Source: JBNJFY01 sp051747265
GTDB lineage: Bacteria > Bacteroidota > Rhodothermia > Balneolales > Balneolaceae
DNA: 64,000 nt
Direction: 5' to 3'
NCBI GenBank assembly: GCA_051747265.1
Contig: JBNJFY010000001.1
Span: forward strand, 62,001-126,000
Part shown: positions 8,424 through 17,336 of the stretch, one piece after another
How positions within the stretch are numbered: the stretch's first letter is position 1
Layout of the letters: each line of letters begins with the position of its first letter
Notes under the pieces: model-generated
The model's database searches: none
What the model was told of the DNA's origin: nothing
The model's input: only the letters and a program-made list of their open reading frames with translations
Made by a program: the position numbers and the translations under genes

Positions 8424-9730
8424 TGAAGTTACAGAGTAAAATTGGGCTTTCTCAACTGGCCTTCAGTTTGGTTTTCTTTCTAATATCCACCCTTGCCATT
8501 TACTGGGTGGTTCAGCAAACGGTGTATAATGAGCTGGATGATCATTTGCGCCACCACAAACAGGATCTGCTCCGCGATATCAACCAAGGGCATCTTTCTA
8601 TTGAACAAATCATGCGACTGACCCAGATGGGTACCGTGGAGTGGATCCGAGTGCACCCGATTAGTTATGGAAATATTCAGCCTGATTACTATGAAACGGT
8701 CCATTTCGCGCCTACGGATACCTCGGAAGCACAGCAGTACCGTGTACTAAACACCGTATTTGAGTTCGATGGTCAACCATACCAGTTCAATATCTACGAG
8801 GAGGCCAGTCGGTGGAATACCATTTTGCGAACAATTTTGTTTGCGGTCATCGGGGCCATTTTTGTTTGGGGATTTCTGCAATATCTGATCAACTGGTCGT
8901 TATTCCGTAAACTGCTCAAACCCTTTTATCGAACCGTCGATTATCTAACTACTATACAGGGGCCGAATGATTACGACCATCCATTTACGTCCAGTTCCAC
9001 CGATGAAATCGACCAGCTGAATACGGCCCTGAACCGGACCTTTACGCAGCTGCAATCCGCTTTTGAGCAGCAAAAGGAATTCATCCAAAATGCCTCCCAC
9101 GAACTCTTGACCCCTCTCTCCATAATCCAGCAGAAAAGTGAGCAGTTGTTGAGTCAGCCGGATGCCCATGAGACTACCGTGCAGCGCGCTTCACAAATTT
9201 ATGACACGGCCAAACGTATGGAGCGGTTGAGCCAGGCGTTGTTGATGATCAGTAAAATTGAAAATCAGCAGTATGAAACGGATGCCAAGGTCTCCGTGGG
9301 GGATGTACTATCTGATGTTATGGGAGAATTGCAGATGTTTATTGAGGCGAAACAGCTGCATATCAAGCAAGACCTGAATTCGCCCCCACAGATCAGGGCG
9401 AACCGGGAACTGCTACACAGTTTGTTTAAAAATATTCTGCATAACGCGGTCAAATATTCGCCGGATGATGGATCGATCAGCATACGTGGATTGGTTGAGA
9501 AGCGGGATGGATATACCGTTGAAATCACGGATGAAGGCCCCGGAATACCGGAAGAGGAGCAAGAGCAGGTATTTCAGCGCTTTAGCAAAGCCAATCAGCG
9601 CTGGAGTGATAGTCCGGGTTTGGGGCTGGCTATTGTGAATAGCATTTGTGATTTCCATGGGTGGATTTGTCGTATATCTTCGAATCCTGATGCAACCGGT
9701 ACTCGTTTTGAGATTGTTTTTCCCGGCTGA
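8423..9730 (+). CDS. Membrane sensor histidine kinase
   Basis: This 435-residue kinase has two transmembrane segments (about 12-32 and 134-156) flanking a roughly 100-residue periplasmic sensor region. A HAMP-like linker follows, then a HisKA domain with the phospho-acceptor His226 in ASHELLTPLS. The HATPase domain carries the N box (NILHNAVKYS), the G1 box (DEGPGIPEEE) and the G2 box (GLGLAIVNSI). All catalytic motifs are intact. Its start overlaps the stop of the response regulator by one base. It is presumed to phosphorylate that regulator and to sense a periplasmic signal, perhaps metal ions given the adjacent efflux genes. The periplasmic domain shows no obvious metal-binding cluster. 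Confidence 0.9.
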   Translation: MKLQSKIGLSQLAFSLVFFLISTLAIYWVVQQTVYNELDDHLRHHKQDLLRDINQGHLSIEQIMRLTQMGTVEWIRVHPISYGNIQPDYYETVHFAPTDTSEAQQYRVLNTVFEFDGQPYQFNIYEEASRWNTILRTILFAVIGAIFVWGFLQYLINWSLFRKLLKPFYRTVDYLTTIQGPNDYDHPFTSSSTDEIDQLNTALNRTFTQLQSAFEQQKEFIQNASHELLTPLSIIQQKSEQLLSQPDAHETTVQRASQIYDTAKRMERLSQALLMISKIENQQYETDAKVSVGDVLSDVMGELQMFIEAKQLHIKQDLNSPPQIRANRELLHSLFKNILHNAVKYSPDDGSISIRGLVEKRDGYTVEITDEGPGIPEEEQEQVFQRFSKANQRWSDSPGLGLAIVNSICDFHGWICRISSNPDATGTRFEIVFPG

Positions 9731-9792
9731 TATTTGGGAGATATGTAATAGAATTGGTACGCGTATATTTATTAGCTCTGGCACATCATTGC

Positions 9793-10037
9793 CCCACCCT
9801 AAATCCCTGAGGCTGTCCAAAAAGTCCTTTTCTAATTTCAAGGACCTAAATAATTTAGGTTTTAGGGCACAAATATGTGCCAGACCTATCAGGTTTCCAA
9901 AACCTGATAGGTCTATATATGAAAAGGACGCGACTTATCAAGAAGATCAGAGATACACACTCTTAGAAAACTTAAATTAATTAAGTGGTTACATCCTGCT
10001 TTTTACTTTTTAGACAGCCTCAGGGATTTAGGGTGGG
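9793..10037. repeat. Palindrome split by MITE copy 2
   Basis: The 16 bases at 9793-9808 (CCCACCCTAAATCCCT) are the exact reverse complement of the 16 bases at 10022-10037 (AGGGATTTAGGGTGGG). The MITE occupies precisely the centre. Before insertion this would have been a 32-bp perfect palindrome. It lies about 60 bases after the kinase stop and could have been a terminator-like hairpin, although no T-run is present. Confidence 0.85.
9809..10021. mobile_element. MITE-like element, copy 2 (213 bp)
   Basis: This is nearly identical to 7295-7506, with the same terminal inverted repeats (GAGGCTGTC...GACAGCCTC), the same internal AGACCTATCAGG / CCTGATAGGTCT stem and no ORF for a transposase. The most visible difference is GGGCACAAATATGTGCC here against GGGTCAAATATGTGCC in copy 1. 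It lies in the 766-base gap between the two-component genes and the RND efflux operon. Confidence 0.85.
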
Positions 10038-10496
10038 TCAACACGCGAAAATGATACTAGCCTATCATCCCCAATTGAGACTTACCAATCCCGCAATGCA
10101 CCGATGACTTCCATGGATGGACGTTACTGACCCTCGCAGGTCATGCGACCCTGCGAGGTCAGTAGCAAGACCTGAAAGGGTCGCCAGACCTTTCAGGGTC
10201 GCAGGTGTGTATTGTTCTAGCGTAGCATTTCAGACGCTCGAATGTGACGCTTCCTAACGGAAGGTCACCATTGGAGGTCCGTTTTCTGGTTGGATTTAGT
10301 GGATTCCCCTACACAAATGCCCGGACCGTAAGCTCATTGATAAGGAGAGAAAAAGGTTACGTTGTTTATAAGGTGTGTAGCCCCCATTTAGGCGGGTTAT
10401 TATACCTTATGTTGATTAATTTGGCATTGTACTAGCATCTCCAGTTTCTCTACACATTTCTCACCTATTATTATAAGCGAACTAAGTTATAAACAG
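10038..10496. repeat. Composite repeat block upstream of the efflux operon
   Basis: No gene is supported. Third copy of the composite arrangement: GACCCTGCGAGGTC-type sequence and the AGACCTGAAAGGGTC / GACCTTTCAGGGTC hairpin at about 10127-10203, then a GACGCTC/GAGGTC unit at 10233-10279 with an inner stem CTTCC/GGAAG. The promoter of the RND operon should lie in the AT-rich stretch 10380-10490; no convincing boxes could be fixed. Confidence 0.65.
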
Positions 10497-11837
10497 ATGA
10501 CCAGCAACGTGAACAGACGTGTCGCTATATTTCTCATTGTTTTTCTAACCGGATGGACATCCTCGATAGTTGCGCAATCGGATAATCCAACTACATTGCC
10601 GGATACTATCACTTCCGATACCCCCTCAGAAAGCCCTACCGCGCTTTCCGTTCAAAAAGCCTTGGAGCTGGCCCTGCAGCGCAACCCTCAATTGAAGCAG
10701 CGTATGCAGGAATACAAACGTATGGAGGGCGAACAGAAACTCTCTCTGGGTATTTCCAATCCCGAAATTTACTATATGAAAGAGGGCATCAACGGGAGCA
10801 ACTTTAGTGAGCAGCGCTGGGCAATTTCACAATCTCTGCCCTTCCCACTGGAGAGTATCCAACAGCATAAACGCTATAATCGCAAACTGGCTTCCGTACA
10901 ATCGGCTATTGAGGCGGAACGACTGCGCATCAAGGCGGATGTTAAGCGAGCATACACCGACCTGAGTTACGCTATTGAATTGTATCATCTCACCCAGGAA
11001 CAGGTCGGTTTAGCCAATGAATTATTGGAAACCGCCCAATTACGCTTGGATGTGGGGGAAACTACTCGTTTTGATGTCTTGCAGGCAGAAATTCAGTTGG
11101 CCGAGGCCAACAACGATCGGGCCGACGCTCAGAAAATGATTCAACGGTCTCGCTACGAACTGTTTAATGTGATTGGGCTGGAACCCGAGCAGCAGGTCTA
11201 TGACATCACCTTCCCGGACACCTTGCGCTATGTGCATTATGATATCAAACAGGAAGAAGTATTAAACAAAATTGACACCCACCCCTTGTTGATGACCGAA
11301 TCGCATCAGCAGGAAGCCACCCAGTGGAATTTTAAATCCGCCCGCAATAGCTGGATGCCCGATCTTCGCATCGATTATTATCGACAGGAAATCCCCGGAG
11401 GGAATCAGTCCGGATTTGATTTCCAAGGATTTGAGGTAGGCCTTCAGATTCCCCTCTGGTTTTTCAACAATGAACGCGGCAACATCCAGCAAGCCCGGGC
11501 CAGTATGAAGCAACAGAGCTGGCGCACGCTGGAAACGGAACTTCAGGTTAAAAAACAGGCCGAACAAGCCTGGCACAGCTATCAAACCAGTAAGCAAACC
11601 ATCGATCGCTATCGCTCTACGATCCAATCGCAATCCAAGCAGCTACTGAGTCTGACCCAAGAGGGTTATCAAGCGGGTGAAATGGATCTGCTGTCTCTGC
11701 TGCAGGCCCAACGTACGTATCTGGACAGTCAACGGCGATACCTATCCGCCCTACGTGATTATTACATGCAGCTTATTGCCCTGGAGCACTTGCTGCAACA
11801 GAATTTGGTATTTAACACAAACCAAGCGAGCCAATAA
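10497..11837 (+). CDS. czcC: TolC-family outer-membrane channel of metal efflux system (CzcC/CusC-like)
   Basis: This 446-residue protein has a signal peptide (about 1-27, ending SSIVAQ). It carries the duplicated outer-membrane efflux protein fold: long helical repeats beginning LALQRNPQL, and a second half with WMPDLRIDYY and GLQIPLWFFN. The latter is the strand pattern usual in CzcC-type members. It would form the outer-membrane exit duct of the tripartite pump, with the adaptor and RND proteins encoded directly downstream. The stop overlaps the start of the adaptor gene (TAATG). The symbol is given by operon position and RND subtype rather than by a diagnostic motif. Confidence 0.85.
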   Translation: MTSNVNRRVAIFLIVFLTGWTSSIVAQSDNPTTLPDTITSDTPSESPTALSVQKALELALQRNPQLKQRMQEYKRMEGEQKLSLGISNPEIYYMKEGINGSNFSEQRWAISQSLPFPLESIQQHKRYNRKLASVQSAIEAERLRIKADVKRAYTDLSYAIELYHLTQEQVGLANELLETAQLRLDVGETTRFDVLQAEIQLAEANNDRADAQKMIQRSRYELFNVIGLEPEQQVYDITFPDTLRYVHYDIKQEEVLNKIDTHPLLMTESHQQEATQWNFKSARNSWMPDLRIDYYRQEIPGGNQSGFDFQGFEVGLQIPLWFFNNERGNIQQARASMKQQSWRTLETELQVKKQAEQAWHSYQTSKQTIDRYRSTIQSQSKQLLSLTQEGYQAGEMDLLSLLQAQRTYLDSQRRYLSALRDYYMQLIALEHLLQQNLVFNTNQASQ

Positions 11838-13123
11838 TGTTTCCATCTCTATTCCCCTTTACGAAATTTGGTAGTGCTGATGATCATCGGTCACCCACTC
11901 CGTTCTCGTTTACTTCATATCTTTCTAACCTTTCTTCCTTCAGCTGGGCTCTGTTTTTGGGATTCGGGCTGATTATGATGAGTTGCCAGAGCGAACCGGC
12001 GCCTCCTATACCAAAAAGCGAAGAAGCCCCGCCTTCGATCAGCGGCAGTTCACGCTCAGAAGGATTAATCAAACTAACTGATCAACAATCCGAAGAGCTC
12101 CATATTCAAACTCATCTTGTTACCAGAGATAAGTTTCGGTATGAGTTGGTGGTGCCGGGTAATGTGGAGCCCTCGCCCGATCACTACAGTGAAGTAAGCT
12201 CACCGGTCAACGGTCGGATCGTGAAGATGTATGCCCATGAAGGCGAGCCGGTCTCCCAGGGAGATCCCCTGTTGGATATCGAAAGTTTGGAGTTCGCCAA
12301 TTTGGCGGCTGATTATATGGAGGCCATTGCCGAGGAGAAGTATCTGGATCAGCAGCTGCAACGCTTACGTCCATTGGTGGAAAAACAGATCAGCTCTCAA
12401 CGCACGCTGGATCGTGCCGAAGCGGATTTATCCCGGGCCAGCGCTCGAACCAAAGCCGCCCGAGCCCGATTGCGCGCAGTGGGTATTCAAGAGGCTCAAA
12501 TGCAGGGCTGGAGTGAAAAAGATGTGGCCACGAATCCGGTTTTACGCATCAATGCGCCGATCAGCGGCACCATCAATGAGCACTTAGTATCGCTAGGTCA
12601 ATCGGTAAATACGAATGACAAGATGCTGGATATCATCAACCGGGAACAAGTGTTGGTCAAAGCCTATCTCTCGCCAGAAGACGCGGCGCTACTGCAACCC
12701 GGCGATTCGCTGCATGTACACACCCGGGAAGGCCCCGAACATGGTGTGGCTGATGTGCGCTCGGTGATTGCTACGTTAAATCCCGCGTTGGATGTTACCA
12801 ACCGAGCGATAACCCTGAACAGTTTTGTCCGAACGGTCAATGGCTGGCCTTTTGTGGGGCAACAAGTTCGGGTCATGTGTCAAGTGACCTCCCGAGAGCC
12901 CACTATCGGTATCCCTCTAGACGCAGTGCAATATGAAGGAGAGAACGCAACGGTGTTCGTCAAACGCGACGAGACCACTTGGGAAAAACGCTTTATTGAT
13001 ATCCAACGAATGACGCCCAATTCGGTCATTGTCTCCAGTGGCTTGTCCGAAGGAGATGAAGTAGCCATCACTCAGGTTTTCAGCTTGAAAGCCGTGGGTA
13101 AATTCGAAGAATTCGCCGATTAA
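11837..13123 (+). CDS. czcB: RND efflux periplasmic adaptor lipoprotein (CzcB/CusB-like)
   Basis: This 428-residue membrane-fusion protein has an unusually long n-region before a lipoprotein signal ending MMSC (Cys50). A barrel-sandwich half-motif (EVSSPVNGRIVKMYAHEGEPVSQGDPLL) follows. Next come a helical hairpin (about 165-225), the second lipoyl half (RINAPISGTINEHLVSLGQSVN) and a C-terminal beta-barrel/membrane-proximal domain. No N-terminal Met/His-rich metal-binding region typical of CusB is visible. It links the inner-membrane RND pump to the TolC-like channel. The start ATG is coupled to the preceding stop; no later in-frame Met gives a better signal peptide. Confidence 0.88.
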   Translation: MFPSLFPFTKFGSADDHRSPTPFSFTSYLSNLSSFSWALFLGFGLIMMSCQSEPAPPIPKSEEAPPSISGSSRSEGLIKLTDQQSEELHIQTHLVTRDKFRYELVVPGNVEPSPDHYSEVSSPVNGRIVKMYAHEGEPVSQGDPLLDIESLEFANLAADYMEAIAEEKYLDQQLQRLRPLVEKQISSQRTLDRAEADLSRASARTKAARARLRAVGIQEAQMQGWSEKDVATNPVLRINAPISGTINEHLVSLGQSVNTNDKMLDIINREQVLVKAYLSPEDAALLQPGDSLHVHTREGPEHGVADVRSVIATLNPALDVTNRAITLNSFVRTVNGWPFVGQQVRVMCQVTSREPTIGIPLDAVQYEGENATVFVKRDETTWEKRFIDIQRMTPNSVIVSSGLSEGDEVAITQVFSLKAVGKFEEFAD

Positions 13124-13147
13124 TCGCAAGCCTGAACGTCCCTTATC

Positions 13148-16100
13148 ATGTTAAAAGGTCTGATCAATTTTAGTCTTCGCCAGAAATTTGTGGCCATCTC
13201 TCTGGTATTTTTAATGGCCTTCGCGGGTGTAGCTTCTCTGATGGAGATACCTATCAACTCGCAGCCGGATGTGACACCCGAACAGGTGTTGGTGATTACC
13301 AAGGCCGGCCGCTATTCTCCCTACGATGTGGAACGGCTAGTGAGTTATCCCATTGAAACGGCTATGAATGGCTTGCCCAATATCAAAGAGGTGCGCTCTA
13401 TATCGCAATTCGGGTTATCGGCGGTTACCGTAGTGTTTGAGGAAGGCACCGATATTTATTTTGCCCGACAATTAGTTAGCCAACGTACGCAAAGTATACG
13501 CGACGAACTCCCCGTGGGGGTTTCAGCGCCCCAATTGGGTCCTATCTCCACAGCGCTGGGAGAACTGGTGCAGTATGTGGTGCGAGGCGAAGATCACAGT
13601 TTAACCGAACTTCGAACCATCCAGGATTGGTTGGTAGCCCCTCAGCTTAAAACGGTGAAGGGGGTAACTGAGGTCAACTCGTTCGGTGGGTTTGTCAAAC
13701 AGTACGATGTGACCATCAAACCGGGCAAACTTCGATCCTTTAATATTGGCTTGAACGAAGTGATCACCGCTATTGAGAATAATAATGGCGTCTCCGGCGG
13801 GAACTACCTGGAACACAACCGCGAGCAGTATATCATCCGGGGTTTTGGGCAGATCAGCACACAGAAAGATATTGAAGATATTATTGTAAAACGGCTGGAT
13901 CGTCGACCGGTCTATGTTCGAGATATCGCCGATGTCTCGCTGGGAAAACAGTTGCGTCAGGGGGCGGTTACCCAGGATGGGCAGGGTGAGGTAGTCACCG
14001 GTATCGTAATGATGCTCCGCGGCGGCAATGGCCGAAAGGTGATACAGGATGTGGATGCCAAGATCGAGGCAGTGAATAAATCGCTGCCCGAAGGCGTACG
14101 CATCGAGAAATTTTATGATCAATCCGAACTAGTAGATCGCACCACCGATACCATCACCACCAACCTGGTAGAAGGCGGCTTTTTTGTGATCGCCGTATTG
14201 CTGTTGCTCTTGGGCGAGATCACCGGCGCACTCATCGTGGCTTCGGTCATTCCACTCTCCATGCTATTCGCCTTTATCGGTATGGACCAGATGGGCCTGG
14301 CCGCTAACTTGATGAGTTTGGGTGCCATTGACTTCGGTATGGTAGTAGATGGCTCCGTGGTGATGATTGAGAATATTGTAAACCGACTCCAGAATGCGAA
14401 AGGTGCCAAATCCAAACTGTTGATTATTCGGGATGCCGCCCATGAGGTAGCCCGCCCGATTTTCTTTGGCGTGCTCATCATTTTAATGGTGTATGTACCG
14501 GTAATGACCTTCTCCGGAATGGAAGGGATCCTGTTCCGACCGATGGCCATCACCGTAGCCACGGCCGTATTTGGCTCCTTGATTCTGGCTCTCGTGTATG
14601 TGCCCGCCGTTGCAGCCATCGCTTTTCGAAACGGTGTGAAAGTTCGCCGTAACTATGTGATTGAATGGCTACGACCTCGCTACAAACGATTTCTGGAACA
14701 TAGCCTAGATAACAAAGGCATCACCATTGTCGCTGCCTTGGTGGTGTTTGGTGCATCCATAGTCTTGATCCCCCGTTTGGGAACCGAGTTTTTACCCGAA
14801 CTGGATGAGGGCTCCATTTTGGTGGAACAGGTGCGCATGCCTTCGGTCACTCTGGATGAATCGGTTGAAAACGCCAACTGGTTTGCCTCTAAAGTGTTAG
14901 AAAATATTCCCGAAGTGAAGTCAGTGGTCCCTAAAACGGGTCGATCCGACTTGGCCAACGACTGGATGGGCGTGCACCAAACCGACGTTTGGGTAGTGTT
15001 AAAGCCCCGCGAACAATGGCGTGATGGCGTGACCAAACAAGATATTCAGGAGATGATGAAACCCTACCTGGAGACCGAGCCCGGACTCTCTTACAACTTT
15101 ACCCAGCCCATTGCCATGCGGGTGGATGAGCTGACCAGTGGAGTTAAATCGGATATCGCGGTGAAAGTATTTGGAGAAAACCTGGATGAAATGAATAAGG
15201 TAGGCGCAGATATCGCATCCATACTAAATGACTTACCGGGAACCGATAACTTCTACCTGGAGCAAACCAGCGGACAACCGTACGTCAACATTAGAGTGGA
15301 TCGTGAAGCCGTAGCCTCCTATGGATTAAACGTACAAGATGTGCAGCGAGTGATTGAATCGGGCATTGGGGGAAGTGTGGCCAGTGTGGTATTCGAGGGG
15401 CAGCGCCGATTTGATATCCTGGTCCGCTATCCTGAAGAAATTCGCGACAAATTTCAGGATCTGATGGAAATTCCGGTTCATCTGCCCGGTAGTGGCTACA
15501 TCCCATTAAAACGGGTGGCCGAAATTACCGCTGAGGAGGGACCGCGAGAGATCGCCCGCGAAAATGGCTGGCGTCGGGTCATTCTGGGCATCAATATTAC
15601 GGATATTGATATCGGCACCTATGTGGCCAATCTACAAGAAGCCGTAGATTCCCAGATTGATATTCCCGCCGGTAACTTTATCCAGTATGGCGGTGCTTTT
15701 GAGAATCAGCAGCGAGCCATGAACCATTTATATTTAGTGGTACCGCTGACCTTCCTGATCATCTTTGGGTTACTCTATATAATGTTCGGTAAAGTTCGCT
15801 TCACCCTATTGATTTTACTCAATCTGCCCTTCGCCCTATCCGGGGGTATTTTCATCCTCTGGTTCCGGGATATCTACCTATCCGTCTCGGCGAGTATTGG
15901 ATTTGTGGCTCTCTTCGGGGTTGCTGTCCTCAATGGTATTGTATTGATTGAACATATCAACGATCTGCGCAAAGAGGGTATGGATGTCCGCCGATCGGTC
16001 TTGGAAGGCGCTACCGACCGACTACGCCCGGTATTGATGACCGCGCTGGTGGCTAGTTTGGGTTTCATCCCTATGGCCTTCAATGTGGGACCGGGATCCG

Positions 16101-16246
16101 AAGTCCAGCGTCCGTTAGCTTCGGTGGTTGTGGGTGGTTTGGTCACTTCAACATTGTTAACCTTACTGGTTCTGCCTACCATTTATAACTGGCTGGAACG
16201 AGGCAAAAAATTGGAAGACTCCAGTACCGCGTTAGACGAATCATAA
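13148..16246 (+). CDS. czcA: Heavy-metal efflux RND transporter (CzcA family)
   Basis: This 1032-residue inner-membrane proton-driven transporter has the normal length for HME-RND proteins. The twelve-TM layout with two large periplasmic loops is visible. The TM4 signature DFGMVVDGSVVMIEN places Asp395, Asp401 and Glu408. This D-D-E pattern is typical of CzcA/CnrA-type divalent-cation exporters; CusA-type Cu/Ag pumps carry a different motif. Substrate is therefore more likely Zn/Co/Cd/Ni than Cu(I), an inference from the motif only. It is the third gene of the operon, 24 bases after the adaptor. Start MLKGLINFSLRQK is characteristic of the family. Confidence 0.93.
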   Translation: MLKGLINFSLRQKFVAISLVFLMAFAGVASLMEIPINSQPDVTPEQVLVITKAGRYSPYDVERLVSYPIETAMNGLPNIKEVRSISQFGLSAVTVVFEEGTDIYFARQLVSQRTQSIRDELPVGVSAPQLGPISTALGELVQYVVRGEDHSLTELRTIQDWLVAPQLKTVKGVTEVNSFGGFVKQYDVTIKPGKLRSFNIGLNEVITAIENNNGVSGGNYLEHNREQYIIRGFGQISTQKDIEDIIVKRLDRRPVYVRDIADVSLGKQLRQGAVTQDGQGEVVTGIVMMLRGGNGRKVIQDVDAKIEAVNKSLPEGVRIEKFYDQSELVDRTTDTITTNLVEGGFFVIAVLLLLLGEITGALIVASVIPLSMLFAFIGMDQMGLAANLMSLGAIDFGMVVDGSVVMIENIVNRLQNAKGAKSKLLIIRDAAHEVARPIFFGVLIILMVYVPVMTFSGMEGILFRPMAITVATAVFGSLILALVYVPAVAAIAFRNGVKVRRNYVIEWLRPRYKRFLEHSLDNKGITIVAALVVFGASIVLIPRLGTEFLPELDEGSILVEQVRMPSVTLDESVENANWFASKVLENIPEVKSVVPKTGRSDLANDWMGVHQTDVWVVLKPREQWRDGVTKQDIQEMMKPYLETEPGLSYNFTQPIAMRVDELTSGVKSDIAVKVFGENLDEMNKVGADIASILNDLPGTDNFYLEQTSGQPYVNIRVDREAVASYGLNVQDVQRVIESGIGGSVASVVFEGQRRFDILVRYPEEIRDKFQDLMEIPVHLPGSGYIPLKRVAEITAEEGPREIARENGWRRVILGINITDIDIGTYVANLQEAVDSQIDIPAGNFIQYGGAFENQQRAMNHLYLVVPLTFLIIFGLLYIMFGKVRFTLLILLNLPFALSGGIFILWFRDIYLSVSASIGFVALFGVAVLNGIVLIEHINDLRKEGMDVRRSVLEGATDRLRPVLMTALVASLGFIPMAFNVGPGSEVQRPLASVVVGGLVTSTLLTLLVLPTIYNWLERGKKLEDSSTALDES

Positions 16247-16270
16247 CGTTCATAAATCAGAGGACCAATT

Positions 16271-16768
16271 ATGGATGCTGCTCATATACATTTGATCATC
16301 AATCATATTCCCGTACTCCTTAGCTTCTTCAGCTTACTACTGTTGGCTTGGGGATGGATAAAAAACAATGAATCCTACATTAGTCTCGCCCTGATAGGAT
16401 ATGTTTTGGCAGGTATTTTTGCCTATATCGCGTATCAATCGGGGGAAGGAGCTGAAGACATTGTCGAAGGAATGGCCGGGGTAACGCACGATATCATTGA
16501 AACTCATGAGCACTCCGGTGAATGGACCATGTATATGGCCATCATCCAGGGCATTTTGGGGTTGGTGGCCATTGGATTGTATAAAGCTAAATCCACCTTA
16601 ACCCACTACTTGGTTCCTTTGCTATGGGTATTTTCCTTGTATGTAGCCGGAAATTTTTTCTATACCGCGTATACGGGTGGCCAGATACGCCACACGGAAA
16701 TCCGTCCTGATGCCACTACCCAAGTGATTGATTCCTCTATAGAAAGTTCCGAATCTGAAGATCACTAA
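16271..16768 (+). CDS. Small four-helix membrane protein, DUF2231-like
   Basis: This 165-residue protein has four predicted transmembrane helices. It begins DAAHIHLIINHIPV, with histidines at the start of helix 1 as in DUF2231-type membrane proteins. Further conserved-looking polar residues are HDIIETHEHSGEW in the loop between helices 2 and 3. It ends with GGQIRHTEIR. The histidines in membrane-adjacent positions suggest haem or metal binding, but this is inference. It lies 24 bases behind the CzcA gene with a GAGG ribosome-binding sequence and is probably in the same operon, so a metal-related role is plausible. Confidence 0.7.
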   Translation: MDAAHIHLIINHIPVLLSFFSLLLLAWGWIKNNESYISLALIGYVLAGIFAYIAYQSGEGAEDIVEGMAGVTHDIIETHEHSGEWTMYMAIIQGILGLVAIGLYKAKSTLTHYLVPLLWVFSLYVAGNFFYTAYTGGQIRHTEIRPDATTQVIDSSIESSESEDH

Positions 16769-16801
16769 GACATGATCTGACCAACTAACTCCGGTTGCCC
16801 C

Positions 16802-16832
16802 TAAGTGCTGCAGCATTTATTTTAAGCACTTA
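16802..16832. promoter_or_regulatory. Inverted repeat TAAGTGCT...AGCACTTA upstream of small membrane gene
   Basis: TAAGTGCT at 16802-16809 and AGCACTTA at 16825-16832 form a perfect 8-bp inverted repeat 22 bases before the ATG at 16854. The right part contains TAAGCACTTA, matching the TAAG-NN-CTTA core of the palindrome in front of the TetR gene (17315-17326). It is a candidate second operator of that regulator; a simple hairpin is the alternative. Confidence 0.45.
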
Positions 16833-16853
16833 CTTATAAATAAATACCCGGTT

Positions 16854-17270
16854 ATGCTTTCCGATCTGCTGCAGCAGGAGTTTTGGTTACTTCAACTTCC
16901 TTTTTGGTCAACGATTGTAGGAATCGTTTTTGTGGCTTTATATTGGCTCAGGGGCGATGAGGATGATGTTAAGCGGGGATTATTAGCTTTTATGGCAAGT
17001 GGGATAATGGTGATTCCACTCTATTTTGTGGGGGAACAAATTGTGGCCACTATGCAGGAGATGAATCACTCGGATTCGGCCATTGACGCTTATGAAATGG
17101 ATCACCTGACTACGGTGATTATATTTATGTTCATGAGTATCACGGCTCTAATGTCCTGGCTGATGCGTAAATCCTTGGAGTACGTTCCCACCTTTTTTCT
17201 GGTACTCATTGAATTGTACGGCATAATTGTTGTTGCTTACACCGCGTGGCGACAATGGATCTCCTATTGA
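16854..17270 (+). CDS. Small integral membrane protein, unknown function
   Basis: This 138-residue protein is made almost entirely of four hydrophobic helices (about 14-33, 44-62, 83-103 and 112-132), with short charged loops such as RGDEDDVKRG and YEMDHLTT. I do not recognise the family. It lies between the efflux operon and the TetR gene, and its upstream region carries an inverted repeat matching the regulator's own palindrome. It may therefore be a target of that TetR protein and part of an envelope or metal-stress response. Function unknown. Confidence 0.6.
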   Translation: MLSDLLQQEFWLLQLPFWSTIVGIVFVALYWLRGDEDDVKRGLLAFMASGIMVIPLYFVGEQIVATMQEMNHSDSAIDAYEMDHLTTVIIFMFMSITALMSWLMRKSLEYVPTFFLVLIELYGIIVVAYTAWRQWISY

Positions 17271-17314
17271 TCGCAAGCTATTAGGGAGTAAATTTATTTA
17301 GGCAATAAGATAAA

Positions 17315-17326
17315 GTAAGTACTTAC
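17315..17326. promoter_or_regulatory. Perfect palindrome GTAAGTACTTAC, candidate TetR operator
   Basis: A 12-bp perfect palindrome lies 10 bases before the ATG of the TetR-family gene, overlapping the place where the ribosome-binding site should be. The position is classic for autoregulation. The same TAAG-NN-CTTA core appears at 16823-16832 upstream of 16854-17270. Confidence 0.6.
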
Positions 17327-17336
17327 GAGGGGAATT

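Noticed and set aside
9648..9980. ORF spanning the kinase 3' end and MITE copy 2
   Set aside because: Overlaps the kinase in another frame and then translates MITE sequence; the same peptide arises from copy 1 at 7251-7451.
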